From the NCBI RefSeq assembly GCF_024713945.1, contig NC_134682.1, forward strand, positions 3,665,001 to 3,729,000: DNA of 64,000 nt, given 5' to 3'. A program made the position numbers and the translations under genes. This document shows, one piece after another, positions 44,354-59,107 of the stretch (within the stretch, counting starts at the first letter, position 1; every line of letters begins with the position of its first letter). Source of the stretch: Dermatophagoides farinae (lineage: Eukaryota > Arthropoda > Arachnida > Sarcoptiformes > Pyroglyphidae). The notes under the pieces were generated by a model. It searched no databases. It worked only from the letters and a program-made list of their open reading frames with translations, and was not told the origin of the DNA.

Positions 44354-44779
44354 GTGGATAAAGTGGTTAGATCGATTTCAATGATTCAAAGAAAGAAAAA
44401 AAATGGTCAATTTAGCAATCACCATCACTTGTTTGTTTTATATTCATTTCATCAACATTGTGGACTTTCTCTTTTTTTTGTTTTGTTTTGTTTATATCTG
44501 TAAAGAAAGAAAGAAAAATTTAAACAAAACAAGACAGAAAACAAAAATCCATGAAAAGAAGATTCATACGACATATATGAATGCGGGAAATACAAAAAAA
44601 AAAGAAAAATTTCTTTTTCAAAAAGATATTAATAGTAGGTTTTTTTTTATCAAAATTGTACTGGCGATGTGATTGTGTCTCGGTATATTCATTCATTCAT
44701 TTTCTTTATGTGTCCAGCGATGAGATTTTTTTTTTTGTTCTCCCCTAAATTCTATTTTAAGTATTGTTTAGCTTATTTG

Positions 44780-44780
<1 letters not shown>

Positions 44781-44810
<30 letters not shown>
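44781..44810. repeat. (ATC)n trinucleotide microsatellite
   Basis: Ten uninterrupted CAT/ATC units. Confidence 0.95.
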
Positions 44811-45968
44811 TGTGATCTTAATCTGTTCAGCAGCTTACTGTTGTTATTATTTACGGAACAAACGGTAATTGTAGTCGTCGTCGTCGTTGTTGTTGTTGTT
44901 TTGTTCAATAATTATCATCCGGATGATGATGATGATATTATGGATATAAAATGATGAATAGAATGATGTTGATGATGATGATGATGATGATGATGAAAAC
45001 TACACAGTCAATACATTAAATTTAAATTAGTTTCTTTTTTTTCACGATGATGATGATGATGATGATGTGAAAAAGAAAATCGATTGATTAATCCGTTGTG
45101 TTGTTATTATTGATGATGATAATGGATGGTTGGAAATAAAATTTTAAAAAAAATCGAACGTTTTTGTTGCTGTTGTTGTTGTTGTTGTTTCGAATACACA
45201 TTTCAACATGATCGGTACGGATTGAATCAAAATAGAATCGAACTTTACTTGGATTTGATGATTTGTTTGATTTGTTTTTTTTTTAAAAATTTCAAAAATT
45301 TTCCTTGAAATGTTTTAAATTTAAAAAAAAAATTCAAATTGCCATATAAAGGTGTGCGTCTATGTGTGTGTGTATGTACAAAGGCGTCTTCAATTTCACA
45401 ATGAATGATGATGATGATGTTTCATTTATTTATAAGAGGAAAAAAATTCCTTTATGAACAATAACAACAACAACAACAACGACGACAACAACAAATGAAA
45501 TGATTATGAAAATGATATGATAACCTTTTTTTTGATCTTTCTTCAACAGGTTGCGACAACAACAATAATAATAACAACAACGAAAGCCAAACTTGGACAA
45601 ATGAAACGATACACACACACACACACACACACACACGAAATGGACAAATTTAGTGACAAAAATAAAAGACACACTTATTTTTTTTCAAGAAAAAAATATG
45701 ATAGTCATTTTTGTCCCTTCTTTTTGTTTTTCAAAACTTGCAAAAGATTCAACTGATGATAATCAATTCTTTGTATTAATTAAGAATTGTTGTCATTGTT
45801 GTTGTCAATGATGGAATTATCCTGTTTTCTCTCTTTATGGTTATACATTGATTGATAGCCACCACCATCACCACCACCACCATATATATTCGATGGTCGA
45901 ATCAATGAAGAAGATGATGGTAATTTAAAATTTTTAATAATAAAAAAAAATTAATTTAATTGAATTTT

Positions 45969-45972
<4 letters not shown>

Positions 45973-46031
<59 letters not shown>
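45973..46031. repeat. (TC)n dinucleotide microsatellite
   Basis: About 29 uninterrupted TC units, same motif as the much longer tract at 2.0-2.2 kb. Confidence 0.95.
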
Positions 46032-46035
<4 letters not shown>

Positions 46036-47716
46036 ACTATATAGCATGATAATTGATTGATTTTTCATCAAATGAAAGTAATTATTATTATATTCATCAT
46101 ATTCTTATGCAAATGATAATGATGACGATGATGATGATGATGAACTTTGTACTGAAGAAATATTATTTTTCATCAAAAAAAAAATACCATCGAAGGACAG
46201 CATATATCACGCCGGATGTCAATCATTCATTCACTCAAAAAAAAATGATGAAAATGAAGATGAAAATGAGGAAGTAGAAGAAAAAAACGCAACATACAAT
46301 GATTAACAATAGATGTATAATTGCAGCTACGTTGATGATGATGATGATGAGATGATGGATATTTTGACAAACATGAAAACATCAAGGATGATGATGATGA
46401 TGATCAATGATGGCCACCACAAAGATTTGATCAATTTGTCAAAAGATATTATCTTTGTCGACGAAAAAAAAACAGAAGTGAAATTTTGATTCCTCATTCA
46501 TTTCAATGTTTATGAAGTGAAAAACTTGAACATTTTTCAATCATAAACGTCATAAGAATTTGACAATCATTATCGTTGCTGCTATGAAGAATTGCTATCG
46601 ATCAATTTTATGTGTGTGTTTTTTTTGAAGATCATCATGTGGTTTGAATTCAATGTATGTGTTGTTTTTTGTTCACCAAACCATTTTCATTTGTATCGAC
46701 AATCGATTGTTTGAATTCAATGAAAATTTTTTCCTTCAAAGAAAAAAAAAGTTTCAAACCCGAAAAAAGAAATCAACATGAATCGACCAAATCATCAAAT
46801 TTTTTTTTTGCCAATAATAACAAACCAAATACAAACACTTTACATACCTGTTGTTTCGGTATAAAATCACAGAACAAACGAACACACGAACATATTTAAT
46901 AAGATTTAGTTTCAAAATTGTTTCAATCAACAGCACATATATATGTGTGACACATACATCAAACACACACATACACAAACACATAAACATACAAATGGAC
47001 TTGCAACTTGTTGATTTATCTTCTTCATCATCGCCTCTTTCTCTTTTTTAGCCAGGTATATATAAATTTATTGTTGTTGTAGTATGTTTATATTTTAACT
47101 TTCAATTTCATTCAAAATTCTCTCTCACTCTTTTCATTTTCTAGATATTTCTTCGAAACAACAACCACAACAACAACTACGACGTTTATTTAAGTCATTT
47201 AATCATTCACATTGATTCATTCATCAACAATAACCAACATGACGACATGAATTTTCTCTCAATTTTTTTTTCGTTTCTTTATTTGTTTTCTTTACATTTT
47301 CTATTCATTCATCGGTGTGTGTGTGTGTTTTGTCTCTTAAATGATTGAAGAATTTACTTTGTTATTGCTGTTACATTGTTGGTGATATTAACTCACTTGA
47401 TGAACATTCGTGTTTTTTTTCTCAATACAGCTTTATTAAAAAAAATCAGAAAAATTTCTCTCTTTCTAATTCACATTCGTTTTGTACTTGTTGTTTGTTT
47501 GATTGATTAATTGATTTATATGTTTGATGAACGATCGAATCGAATTGTTGATCATCATTTCGAATGGTTCAATATGCAGTAACAACAAAAACAGCCAAAC
47601 AAATGACAGGAACAAATCGATTCGGCTATTATAACAACTATTATTACTACTGTATATATCATTTATTCTACATTTAGGTTAAAATAGAAATTTTTTTTAT
47701 TTCAGATCATCATTGA

Positions 47717-47760
47717 ATCAATCAATCAATCAATCGATCGATCGATCGATTGATCGATCC
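47717..47760. repeat. ATCA then ATCG tetranucleotide array, self-complementary
   Basis: ATCA units change into ATCG units (CGATCGATCGATCG) and back to TGATCGATC. The array is nearly palindromic and could form a cruciform or hairpin. Confidence 0.85.
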
Positions 47761-48391
47761 ATCAGAGCAATGGGGTTTTTTTTTGCTGCTGTTCATCCTG
47801 GTTAGAATCAATCAATCATTAATATGGATGAGAACGCTTTTCGTTCATTTATAAATGTCATCACTTTTATCGATCAGAAGAATTGGATTTATTTGGGATG
47901 ATCGATAATTTTTATTTTTATTTTCATTTTCATTTTTTTTCTCTATTTACTTCGATATTATCGAAAAAAAAATCGATTGATTAATCGAAAATCGTTATCG
48001 ATCAAACGAATTTTGGCTAAATTTCCAAACAATTTCACACACACACACACACATACACAAACAATCGAATCGATGACATTTATGTGTGTGTGTGTACCAT
48101 TTTTTTTTTGTAAAGAAAATAAAAATTTATCAGGTCATTGAAATGTGATGATGATAATAATGGAAAGAAAATATGTGCATCGTGCATGTGTATATGTAAT
48201 CGAGAATCATTTAACAATCAGAAACTCGTTTCAAGAAAAAAAAATCCATTTTTTTTCTTCTTCTTCTTCGTCTTCATTTTAAATTGTTCAAGTTTTGACT
48301 TTTGGGGTATTTCAGTACAGAAATCCAAATCGATTAAACTCGATTTTCAACAACAACAACAACAACAAAAATCAAAATTTCTTTATTGTAT

Positions 48392-48393
<2 letters not shown>

Positions 48394-48428
<35 letters not shown>
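48394..48428. repeat. (AC)n dinucleotide microsatellite
   Basis: About 17 uninterrupted AC units, preceded by a CAA run. Confidence 0.95.
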
Positions 48429-48430
<2 letters not shown>

Positions 48431-49416
48431 TGGATTTATTGACCGAAATTATCATTTTCCTCAATTTATTTGAATTGTTTTTTTTTTGCTATGCAGAAAA
48501 AATGATCAGTGATGGACGAAAGTAAAAATATGAAAAAAAAATTCGAATGTTTGAATAAAAAAAAACTAGTCGCCCATCACCGAATGGATTTTACCCGAAA
48601 TGGTGTGATGAGAATAATGATGATGATGGAGCAGACAAAAAAAACGTTTACGTAATGTATCCCATAGTTTCCATTTTTTTTTTATTTATTTGCTCCAAGA
48701 TGATGATGTTCATTGTATATTCTCAATCCATGTGTGGGTATAAATTTGAACAAAAAAAAAATTCGTCCATTTTGCCTTGTGTGTGTGTGTGTGCACGATT
48801 GTTCCATAGAAAATCTTTGTTTTTTTTTCATTTCCTTTTTTTTCGTATAAATTTCAATAGCAATGTTGATGAAGATAATAATAATCATCATTATTACAAT
48901 CTCGTGATCAATTAGAAAATGATCGATTGTTGTCAGCCAGCTATAGAATAGAAATTCGAAAAAAAGTGTTCCACAACATCAACAAGATCAGCAGCAGCAG
49001 CAGAAGCGGCAGCAGTTGTTTAAATTCCCATGGCCATACGTGTGGTGTTTGTTTTTATTTGTGGTGTGTCAACGACTTTGATAATCGATGCCCCCAAATG
49101 ATAATGATGATCACGAATCTTCGATTCAATAATGGGAGGCATCATGGCAACAAATAAAAACAAAATAAAAAATCCTTGGCTTATACAACACAGATTCACC
49201 CATCCACCTACATTATCAACATAACAATAATGATGTTGTTGTTGTTGTTGTTGTTCATTGAATGATTTATAATGATGTGTCCCGAATATCAATGCATTGA
49301 AAAATTTGTTGTTTGGCCCAAATTTTATTTCATTTCATTTTTTCTTAATTTTCAATTCACGATATATTATTATTAGTTTTTTTTCATTCAGGTTTGTATT
49401 GAATTGATTGAGTGTT

Positions 49417-49443
49417 TAATTAATTAATTAATTAATTAATTCA
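49417..49443. repeat. (TTAA)n tetranucleotide array
   Basis: Six consecutive TTAA units, self-complementary throughout. Confidence 0.9.
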
Positions 49444-50657
49444 TTAATCAATTGGACAATAATGATGATGATGATGATCATTAATTGTGTTTTTTTTCCC
49501 CAATCGAAGGCTGTATTTTCTACAATCAAATTCGAATGAAGAAGCGAACGATGATTATCAAATCATTTTCTATAATGATGAATTGAAACTTGAATTCGAT
49601 TTCGATATTTTACTCATCATATTTCATCACCAGCATCATTTTTCAACATTTTTTTTTGTTTGGTCGTTGTATAAATATCCCGTCAATTGTCGTAACGGAC
49701 ATTATGTTTTGTTTTCATCATTCATCACATTGAAAATATGAAATGAAATTGACTTTTTTGAACGATGTGTTTACATAATCTCTCGGTCTATTTTAGTCTC
49801 TCTCTCTCACACACACACACAAAAACATCGACAATTTATACACACACACACAAAAATGTCGCTTGATTGATTTTTATTCATTCATTTTTTTTTTTGAATA
49901 TCAAACACATTCATTATTATCATTGCTCTCAATGTCTGTCTGAAAATTTTTTTTTTTACTGTCATAATGAAGAAAATGTTCAAAAACAACAGACAGATGA
50001 CAAAAAAAAAATTGTCATTCGAATTAAAATTCAATTCACTATGATGAACGAAACAATCGATTATTGTGAATTCGAATTTGATAATAAAACGATTTCAATT
50101 TTTTTCCATTGTTTGTTTACTCGCTTGTTTTGGGTATTAATCGATTTGAATAATATTATGCAAAACAATCACCATATGTCAATCATGTTTTGTGACAAAT
50201 ATGCAAACAAACAAACAAAAAAAAATTAATGTCAATTTGTGATCCATTTTTTTTTGTTGAAACTAGTTCCAAATGAACACATTCATTATTATCATATAAT
50301 GGCTGCCATTTAAAATTCATATGTTATGAAATATGATCAAATTGATTACAAATTTACCCAGTGAATATATATTCATTTATTATTCATTATTCACCAGTAA
50401 ACATATATTTGAATAAATATAATATTCATTCATGAATTTGAATTATCATTATATACAGAGTGTATTTCGATGGATAAAATAACGATAAGTTTATTATTAT
50501 TCACATTGAATGTCAAGATTATTACTACTACTACTGTAACTACTCAGTCCATTTTTCATTTGTTTTCTTCTCTCACTTTATTTTCCTTGATTAAATATTA
50601 CATCGATATCAGATATATATGAGATAATTGGATTAAAAAACATTAATCCAAATTAGT

Positions 50658-50688
<31 letters not shown>

Positions 50689-53600
50689 TACATCATGCGA
50701 TAAAAATGGCCAGACATTGAATAAAATAATCTATAGAAAGTGAAAAACAATTTTTCGAATGTTGTTGTTGTTGTTGTTGTTGTTGCTGTTTTTTTTAACA
50801 TGAGCAAAAGTTCAGCAAGTTTTTTCTTTTTAATTTCATGATCATGATCAACAAACAGTTAACATGTTATCATACACACACACACAAAATATTATTCAGG
50901 TTATTAGTGAATGAAAAAGAGAAAAAGGTAAAGGAGGAAAAAAAATAATAATCAACAGCTTAATAAATGATTGGAAAAATGAATTACACGGAAATTGTCA
51001 TCATCGTCATCATCGAAAAGAAAATCGATTGTATCGAAAGATAATGATTTAATGTTTTTTTATTTTGAACAAAAAAAAAATCACGTGCACTAGTAATAAT
51101 AATCAGGTTTTAATGATGTAGATTATTTTAAAATTTAAATCAAAAAAAAAAAAAAATTCAATTACGTGTCAATGTGTCTGTGTTGTTCCTGTTGGATTTT
51201 CTTTTTTGTTTTCTTGCAAGAAAAAGTTCATGTTCCAGAAAATTGTGTCGAAATATTAAATTTTTTTCGGGTTGTTTTTTTCGGTGTCACCAAAATTATC
51301 ATTAATCTACCTTCTTCTCAGTGCGTGCGTGCACATGTGTTATTAACGTTCAAGTTAATTTTTGAATTTTAACACTGGCTGCCTAATTCAGATATATGTG
51401 ACAGAAAAAAAATTGGGGCAAAATATAGACAGGAACAGAGAAACAAAATAAAAAAAAAATTTTTTTTTTGACCTTTTTTTTCGTACGACTTTTGTTGTTG
51501 TTGTTGTTGTTGTTTTTCATTTCTTCAATCAGTCGATAATTATCTTCATTTTACTATGTCACCACCACCTCTGCCACCATCAACAACAACAACAGCACTG
51601 TGTCAGGATCAAAGAAATACAAAAAGAAAAAAAAAACACACAAATCTTATGAGACAAATTGCAAACAAAAAATTTGTCACCAATTCCATCCACAAACAGC
51701 CATTTTTGTCCACATATCGGGCATTAATCTGAATTATTATCCAGTACTTTCTATAGTAAATGGATGCTTCGTTTTTATTTTGTCCAACATCATGAATTCA
51801 CTTTGTTTTTTTTTTCACTGGGTTCCCATATGGGATTAAAAAAAAAAAAATTTTTTCTTTCATTTTCATTCGTGTTTTAGTTTTTCAATTTAAAACTTTT
51901 TTTTGCTTTGTTTTTCATTGTTGTTGTTGTTGTTGTTGTTGCACACTTGAATTCACTCGAATTTTGGCTTGTCTTTTTTTTTCCTGAAAACATTTCGAAA
52001 AACCATATTGATCCAATCAAACAACAAAAAAAAAAACAAAACAAAAACAAACTGATACGGATATTCGAGTGTGTATCTGGTTGTAAAGATGACAAAACAA
52101 AAAAAAGAAAAATGTCAAACAAATGTGAATATATAAATCTTGTCACGTCATTTACGAGTAATAATAAAGAAAGAACTGTCATTTTGAATCTATTATTATT
52201 ATCATACTATTTGCACACAAAAACAAGATATCATTTACATAAACAACATGTCATCTGTGTGCTGTACCGGAAAATCATGGTATTCATACACAATCGGTAA
52301 TTGGTTTGTTTGCCCATTTGTATAGGAACAACCGAACAAACAAACAAACACACACAAAACAAACGAAATTTTTTTTTTGTTTCCCGAAACAATTTCATGT
52401 CTCTGTGTGTGTGTTTGTGTTTGGTATGTAAGTTCCGGATATTGTTCCTTGTTTGTTTGATTTTATTCACTGGCCTATTATTATTATTAGCAATATGATG
52501 ATGATGATTTGTTGTTGTTGTATGTTTTTTTTCATTTCACGATTATCATCGTCATCATCGTCATCATCATCATCATCATCATCACAGTCGAATGATCTCA
52601 TCTTTGTTCTGTTCTTTTTGTTGATTGTTGTTGTTGTTGTTTCACAAACAAACCATGAATTATATGCTTATTTTCTTTCTTTCTTTTTTCACATTTGAAA
52701 AAATTGAAATTGATTACTGGAATAGTTTTTGTGTAAAAAAAAAACAAAACGAAACCAACCATACACACCCATTTTTATACCTGCCCAAATTATTATTATC
52801 GAATAAACACTTGTTAGACAGCAGTGTGTATAAACATTCATCATTATATGACCGATACGACATCTATGAATTTTCATTTGGAATATTCGAATGTTTTTTT
52901 CTTTCTCTTTTTTTTGCCATGACCATTCATTGAACATCATTAAATCTATCATCGATCAAAATCAATCGGTGTGTGTTCAATTCACAATGTATTGTCAGTC
53001 TGTTTGTCTGTTTGTTTTTTTTTCTTTATAATAATAATTCAATTAAAGTTTTTTTTTCATTCATTCATTCATCATATTCATGTTTGTTTGAAATGAATGA
53101 TTAATTTTTTTTTATTATAAATCAATTAAGAATGTGTCAATCCTAATCATTAATTGAATTGAATTGAATTGAATGTTTGTTTTGGGTTTTTACCCAGAAA
53201 ATTTTTACCCAATAATCGATTGGTTTTTTTTCTGTCCAATCATCAAATACATCCATCCATAAATTAAGGTGTTGTTGGACAACAACAACAATAGCAACTT
53301 GAAATTTGTTTTTTCATTGTTTTTTTTGTGTGTGTATGGTTTATAAACATTGTTTTCAAGCCAAAAACAAAAATTATGAATCAGAAAAAAAACGCTAGAT
53401 GGATGTTGAATGTTTCCAAATGATAATGATGTTAATTGATGATTTAAATCATCATCATCATCATAATCATCCTTTGTTCAGTGAATAGTGATTAATTCAA
53501 TTTTTGCTGTTGTTGTTGTTGTTGTTGGTGTTTTAGTTCCTGTTTTAGCACCACCACCACCACCACCACAACAACAACAACAATGAATTTGTAATTCAAC

Positions 53601-56129
53601 AAAAAAAAAAGAAAATGAATACAGAATTCAAAATGAACAAAATTCAGAAATTATGAAGAAAAAAATTTTGAATTCCTTTACAACCAGATGATTAATTAAT
53701 AATAATTATTGGATAATGAAGGTGAAATTTTCTTTTCTCTTTTTTTTCATCATCATCATCATCATCTATTTGTATATTTGTCATTCATTCAATCAGGTTT
53801 TTATTTTGCAACATTAAGATACAAAACAAAAACAGAAAAAAATAAAAATTGAAATCATATGGCTTCAGGCTTTTAATCTTATGATGATCGCATAATTTCT
53901 TATCACATCACATCACATCATACGCACACAGACTGTTAGAGAGAGAGAGAGAGCGAAAAAAAGACAAGAAAAAAAAACAATCATTTTCCACATGATAAAA
54001 AGTCCGTGTGCGTGTGCGTGTTAATCAAAATTATTATTCAAAACAAAATGAATGAATAGAGAGACAGCAAACATTCAATATCAACATTGAAAATTTTTTG
54101 TTTTTCAAACAAAAAAAAGATTTTATCTCAAAAGATGAACCAAAAAGTTTTTTTTCGGGTTTTTCCAATTCAATTCCGATTTCTTTTAAAAAATTTTTCT
54201 AATTTTTTAATTGGAATTGAATAGAATTCAAGGTTGAAAATGAGCAACAACAAAAAAAATTCGAATTTTTAAAAGTACATGCCCGTGGCTACAGATGGCG
54301 ACACTGGGGCCATCATCATCAATATTGATGATGATTCGAAATTTCCGGCTAGTCAAGATTGTTGTTGTTTGGTTTTTGTTTTTTTTTTTTTTTTGAATCA
54401 AAATCAAATCAAATCACCATTGGATACTACAACACACAAAATACTGACCAAATCGGTATTATAATAATTACTATATGCATGCATCAACATAACAACAAAA
54501 CACGCCTTCCAAACGAACGAATGATGAATAATTCCCGTGAATATTGACCGAAAAGAAAGAGCATGCCTCATATGAATCTGAAAATCTTTTTTTTCTCATT
54601 GCTGGTCAGTTTGTGTGTGTGTGTGTGTATATATATGTCCGGACGGTTTTAACCATTTTTTTATCATCATCAACATCATCCAAATTGCATTGTACAATTG
54701 TCCGATTGAAAAAAATCAAATATTTCATTTTGCCATTCTTTTTTTTTTCTTCTTCTTCACATTGATTTATTGGTAAGTTTTTTTTCTCTTTCCCATTCTT
54801 TGTGTTTTATCTAAAAAGAAATTTTTTTTTTTGGGAGAAAGATGAAAATAAAAATCTTTTGCCATGAATCTTTCAAACATTACACACACACCGAGAGACA
54901 CGAATTTTATTGTACGAAACATTCAATTATCATTTCAAAAAAAAAAAAAAAAAAAATTACAATGGCCAATGATGATTTACAGTGTAAATTTTACATTCTA
55001 TGTGATCATCATAATCATCATCATCGATCATTCGATTATTTGTTGGTTGTTTTTTTCAATTGCTTTTCAAAATAATAGCAATTTATGAACAAACAAAATT
55101 GTACAAGAATTGAACTTTAATCATAAAAAAAAAATTCAATTGAATGTCACGAACACACCATGAAACGAACGATGAACAACAAACGGTGGACAAATTGTAT
55201 GTGTTTGTGTGTGTGTGCGTATGTCCGACAGAAATTAAACCAATCCAACCGTAAATTTATAAATCGTCATCATCACACAGAGAGAGAGAGAAAAAAAAAG
55301 TTGACAATTGTTGACGACAACATACCGACACCACCATATCGACAACAGAATTTATCCATCCAACCAATTTTTGTGACAGGAAAAAAAAGTTGTAATTTTA
55401 ATTTGTTGTGTGTGTGTGTGTAATGTGTGTGTTTCTATTTTCTTCGTGGTTGATCAAAAATCCAATTGCATTCAAAATTATCTCCTCTGTTTTCTAGTGG
55501 ATAAAAAGAGGATGTATTAATGAGAGAGAAACACACAAATGATTTTTTTTTTTTTGATACTTTGGAATTGTTTTTATCATTTTTTTTTCTGGTTATCACA
55601 TTGACAACATTAAAATCAACGACAACTATCATCAAGAAATCAAGCTTTATATTTAATGATGATGATGATGATAATGATGATCCATAGTGTGTTTTGAGTT
55701 TATTCATGTTTTTTTGATTGTCAATGTAATGATTTTCAATTATTCTTTGCTGCTGCTGGTTGTTGTTGTTGTTTAGACTAGTTTTTCTTGTTTTTTTTTC
55801 TTTCACAACAATTGTGTGTGTGTGTGTGAATTTTGTGTTGTTGTGTTTTTTTATGCAACTGGTATTATCAGTTTATACCACACCTTTATATGTTAAAAAT
55901 AAAATTTTTTCCATTCTTTTTTTTTATTTGGATTTTAATTTTCCAGATTTGATTGTATATAAAAGTTCATCCAGCTGTAAGGTGTTTATTTATTTTTACA
56001 CCCCAAAAAAAAGGTTCATCAACACATCATATCCGAATTGACCATTCGATATAAAGGACGGACGGACAGATTTTATTGTTTTGTTTATTTATCATTTTTT
56101 TTTGACATTTGAAAACCGTTCGAAAAAAA

Positions 56130-59103
56130 ATGTCATCAAAAGATTATGCAGCCGAACAATTGGCGCGATTGAAACGAATGAATTTATCGAATCATAATGA
56201 TAACAAGGTATGTAACCTTTTTTGATTTCATAATTCTTTGATTTTTTTTGTGTGTTTGTGTTTGGGTTTTTGGGTTTTTTTTTGCATTATGTATACAAAT
56301 TGTATATTATATTATATGTTTAATAATAATCACAAATCGATTCGATTCGAAATCCAGGTCAGCCACTAATAAAAGTATAGCAAAAGCAAAAAAAAATTTT
56401 CTAGTCGCGCTTCAGGAATTTCTTGATCCAATTCCATCACAAACACACATACATACAGACATATCAAAACTTCCATGACAACCGTGATTATCAAATTTGT
56501 CAAGTGAAACATTACCGATTATAACTGTGGTTAATTTTTGTTATCATAATAAACTAGTTCATAAGGTTCATTGTAGTTCCAGGATCTTTTATAGTAAATG
56601 GAACAAAAACTGTCAGACGCCACAGAAAAAAAAAATTTCCATTAACCATTGTAATTGGTGATTGAAAAATTCTTAAGAATTCTCCACTATCGAAACAATC
56701 GCGATTGTTATTAATTTTTTTGACATTTGATTAATTGATTTTTTTGACTTTTATTTTTTTCAAATTTATAATTTATTTATCATCAAGAAAATGGATGAAA
56801 AAGAAGAAAATATGACAACCATATTCGGTAAACCGGTTGCAGATTTAAAAAATTCACTAACTATTGGACCACAAGGACCTATTCTATTGCAAGATGTTCA
56901 ATTTTTAGAACAACTTGCACATTTTGATCGTGAACGGATACCGGAACGTGTTGTACATGCAAAAGGTGCCGGTGCTTTTGGTTATTTTGAAGTGACATCC
57001 AATGCCATTACCAAATATTGTAAAGCTAAATTATTCGATACTGTTGGTAAACGTACACCGGTTGCTGTAAGATTTTCAACTGTTGGTGGTGAATCTGGTT
57101 CCGCAGATACTTTACGTGATCCACGTGGATTTGCTGTTAAATTCTATACGGAACAAGGCAATTGGGATCTAGTTGGAAATAATACACCGATATTTTTTAT
57201 TCGTGATCCAATTCTATTTCCATCGTTTATTCATACACAAAAACGAAATCCACAAACAAATCTTAAAGATGCTAATATGATTTGGGATTTCTTTTCACTT
57301 GTACCAGCTACTACACATCAATTTTCATTTTTATTCTCCGATCGTGGCATACCCGATGGTTATCGCCATATGAATGGTTATGGATCACATACATTCAAAT
57401 TGGTCAATGGCCAAGGTGAAGCTTTTTATACGAAATTTCATTTTAAAACACAACAGGGTATTAAAAATTTGGATGTCAATACTGCTACACGTTTGGCAGG
57501 TTTGTGTTTTTTTTCAATTTGAATTTTTTTCCCATTCATCATTGATTTTTGTTGTTGTTGTCAATATTTAGGTGAAGATCCTGATTATTCTATACGTGAT
57601 TTGTACAATGCAATCGAGAATAAAAATTTTCCCAAATGGAAATTACACGTACAAATCATGACATTCGACCAGGCAAAAACATTTAAATATAATCCATTTG
57701 ATTTGACTAAAATTTGGCCACATAAAGAATATCCATTGATTGAAGTTGGCGATCTAGTTTTGGATCGAAATCCACAAAATTACTTTGCTGAAGTTGAACA
57801 AATGGCTTTCTCTCCGGCTAATATGGTACCTGGTGTTGAACCATCACCTGATCGAATGTTACTTGGTCGTCTTTTTTCCTATACTGATACCCAAAGACAT
57901 CGGTAAATTTCACTATTCAAGTTAAAAAAAAATTTATTGAAAATTAATTTTTTTTTATTTAAAATTAACTAGACTTGGAGCAAATTTTCATCAATTACCA
58001 GTGAATCGACCAAAATGTCCGGTTATGAATCCAACAATACGTGATGGACCATATTGTTATGATGATAATTGTGGTGGACAACCAAATTATTGGCCAAATT
58101 CATTTTCAAATTGGAAAACTGATCAATGTCATCGTGACCATTGTGATCAGACCGCTGGACATATTGATCGTCATGATAATAACAATGATGATAATTTTGA
58201 ACAGGTTACTGAATTTTGGAACAATGTACTATCGAATGATGAACGTGAACGTTTAGTGAATAATATTGCTGAACATATGAGTCAAGTAGATCCAATGATA
58301 CAGGAAAAAGCAGTACGTAATTTTGAACGTGTACATCCGGATTTTGGTGGCAAATTACGTACAATACTAAATCTTCATAAAGTAAGTTGCCACAAACATA
58401 CATACAGAAAAAAAAAACAATTGTAATTTCTTTTTGCATGAAAATTCGGTTCCATTTTTTTGCTAATTTTTTTCTGTTTTTTATTTGTTTTGCATGATCA
58501 TTTTTTTTTTCGTTTTTGTCCAGTGAATGTGTCCAAACAAAACAAAACAAAACAACAACAAAAAAATTATCATCAAACCACATCATAATTTGCCCACAAG
58601 ATTTAACGTAGCAGTAGATGTTCCAGAAAAAAATCATAGATAACATTCCATTGTCTTCGTAACAAAATAACTAAACTAAACTTTTATTTCATATTTTCTT
58701 CTGTCTTTTAATTCGATCGTCATTTTAATTGAATCATTTTTCACATTAGTAGAATATAATCGATGATGAACATTTTCATTCAAAACGACATCATAATAAT
58801 CTAGAAACAAATCTAAATTTTATAAACAATAACAATAATAATGATGATGATGATGATAATCATAGAATACATACATTATATAATCTAGCTCGTTTGATCT
58901 TTACAACATCACAACGTTTAGCACCGATTTGTCGTACAGTTAATTGTTCATCAATATCACAAACACAAACACAATCATCACCAGCATCAAGAGCTATTTC
59001 GGAGGCAGCAACAGCTGCCACACGATCATTGTTACAATCAACAATATGTGGTAGTACAAATGATATAAATGAAACAACAAAATCAAAACAACGATTCAAA
59101 TAA
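56130..59103 (+). CDS. Cat: Catalase (heme, EC 1.11.1.6) with extended C-terminus
   Basis: Catalase converts hydrogen peroxide to water and oxygen, usually in peroxisomes. Coding exons are 56130-56207, 56788-57499, 57572-57902, 57973-58381 and 58753-59103, all GT-AG and in phase, giving 626 residues (human catalase is 527). The catalytic His is in [12 protein letters not shown] (His83), the catalytic Asn in [12 protein letters not shown] (Asn157), and the heme-ligand block [17 protein letters not shown] holds Arg363 and proximal Tyr367. RNPQTNLKD and [11 protein letters not shown] are also conserved, and the C-terminal helical domain runs through [13 protein letters not shown]. The last exon has no counterpart in typical catalases beyond a weak IHTL match; it is N/D- then S/T/A-rich and ends SKQRFK, which is not a standard peroxisomal signal. 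That exon is assigned by phase and a good acceptor. AATAAA follows at once. Confidence 0.96.
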
Positions 59104-59107
59104 TAAA
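59102..59107 (+). promoter_or_regulatory. Polyadenylation signal after catalase
   Basis: AATAAA begins inside the stop codon of the proposed last catalase exon. Its position supports that exon being terminal. Confidence 0.45.

Larger units (their letters stand above)
42787..56129. other. Repeat-rich intergenic DNA between divergent genes
   Basis: The DB/Ig/FN3 gene and catalase are transcribed away from each other across 13 kb of low-complexity sequence. It contains TC tracts, CA tracts, ATC and TTG runs, a TTAA array and an ATCA/ATCG array. None of the longer open frames shows a domain. A possible terminal exon at 47145-47215 is listed under findings. Confidence 0.55.

Noticed and set aside
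49487-49741. 84-codon plus-strand frame with a partly acidic, non-repetitive middle
   Set aside because: Both ends are F/H-rich repeat translation, and there are no convincing splice sites or recognisable motifs.
58206-58646. 146-codon minus-strand frame over the catalase 3' region
   Set aside because: Overlaps the conserved catalase exon in antisense and shows no domain.
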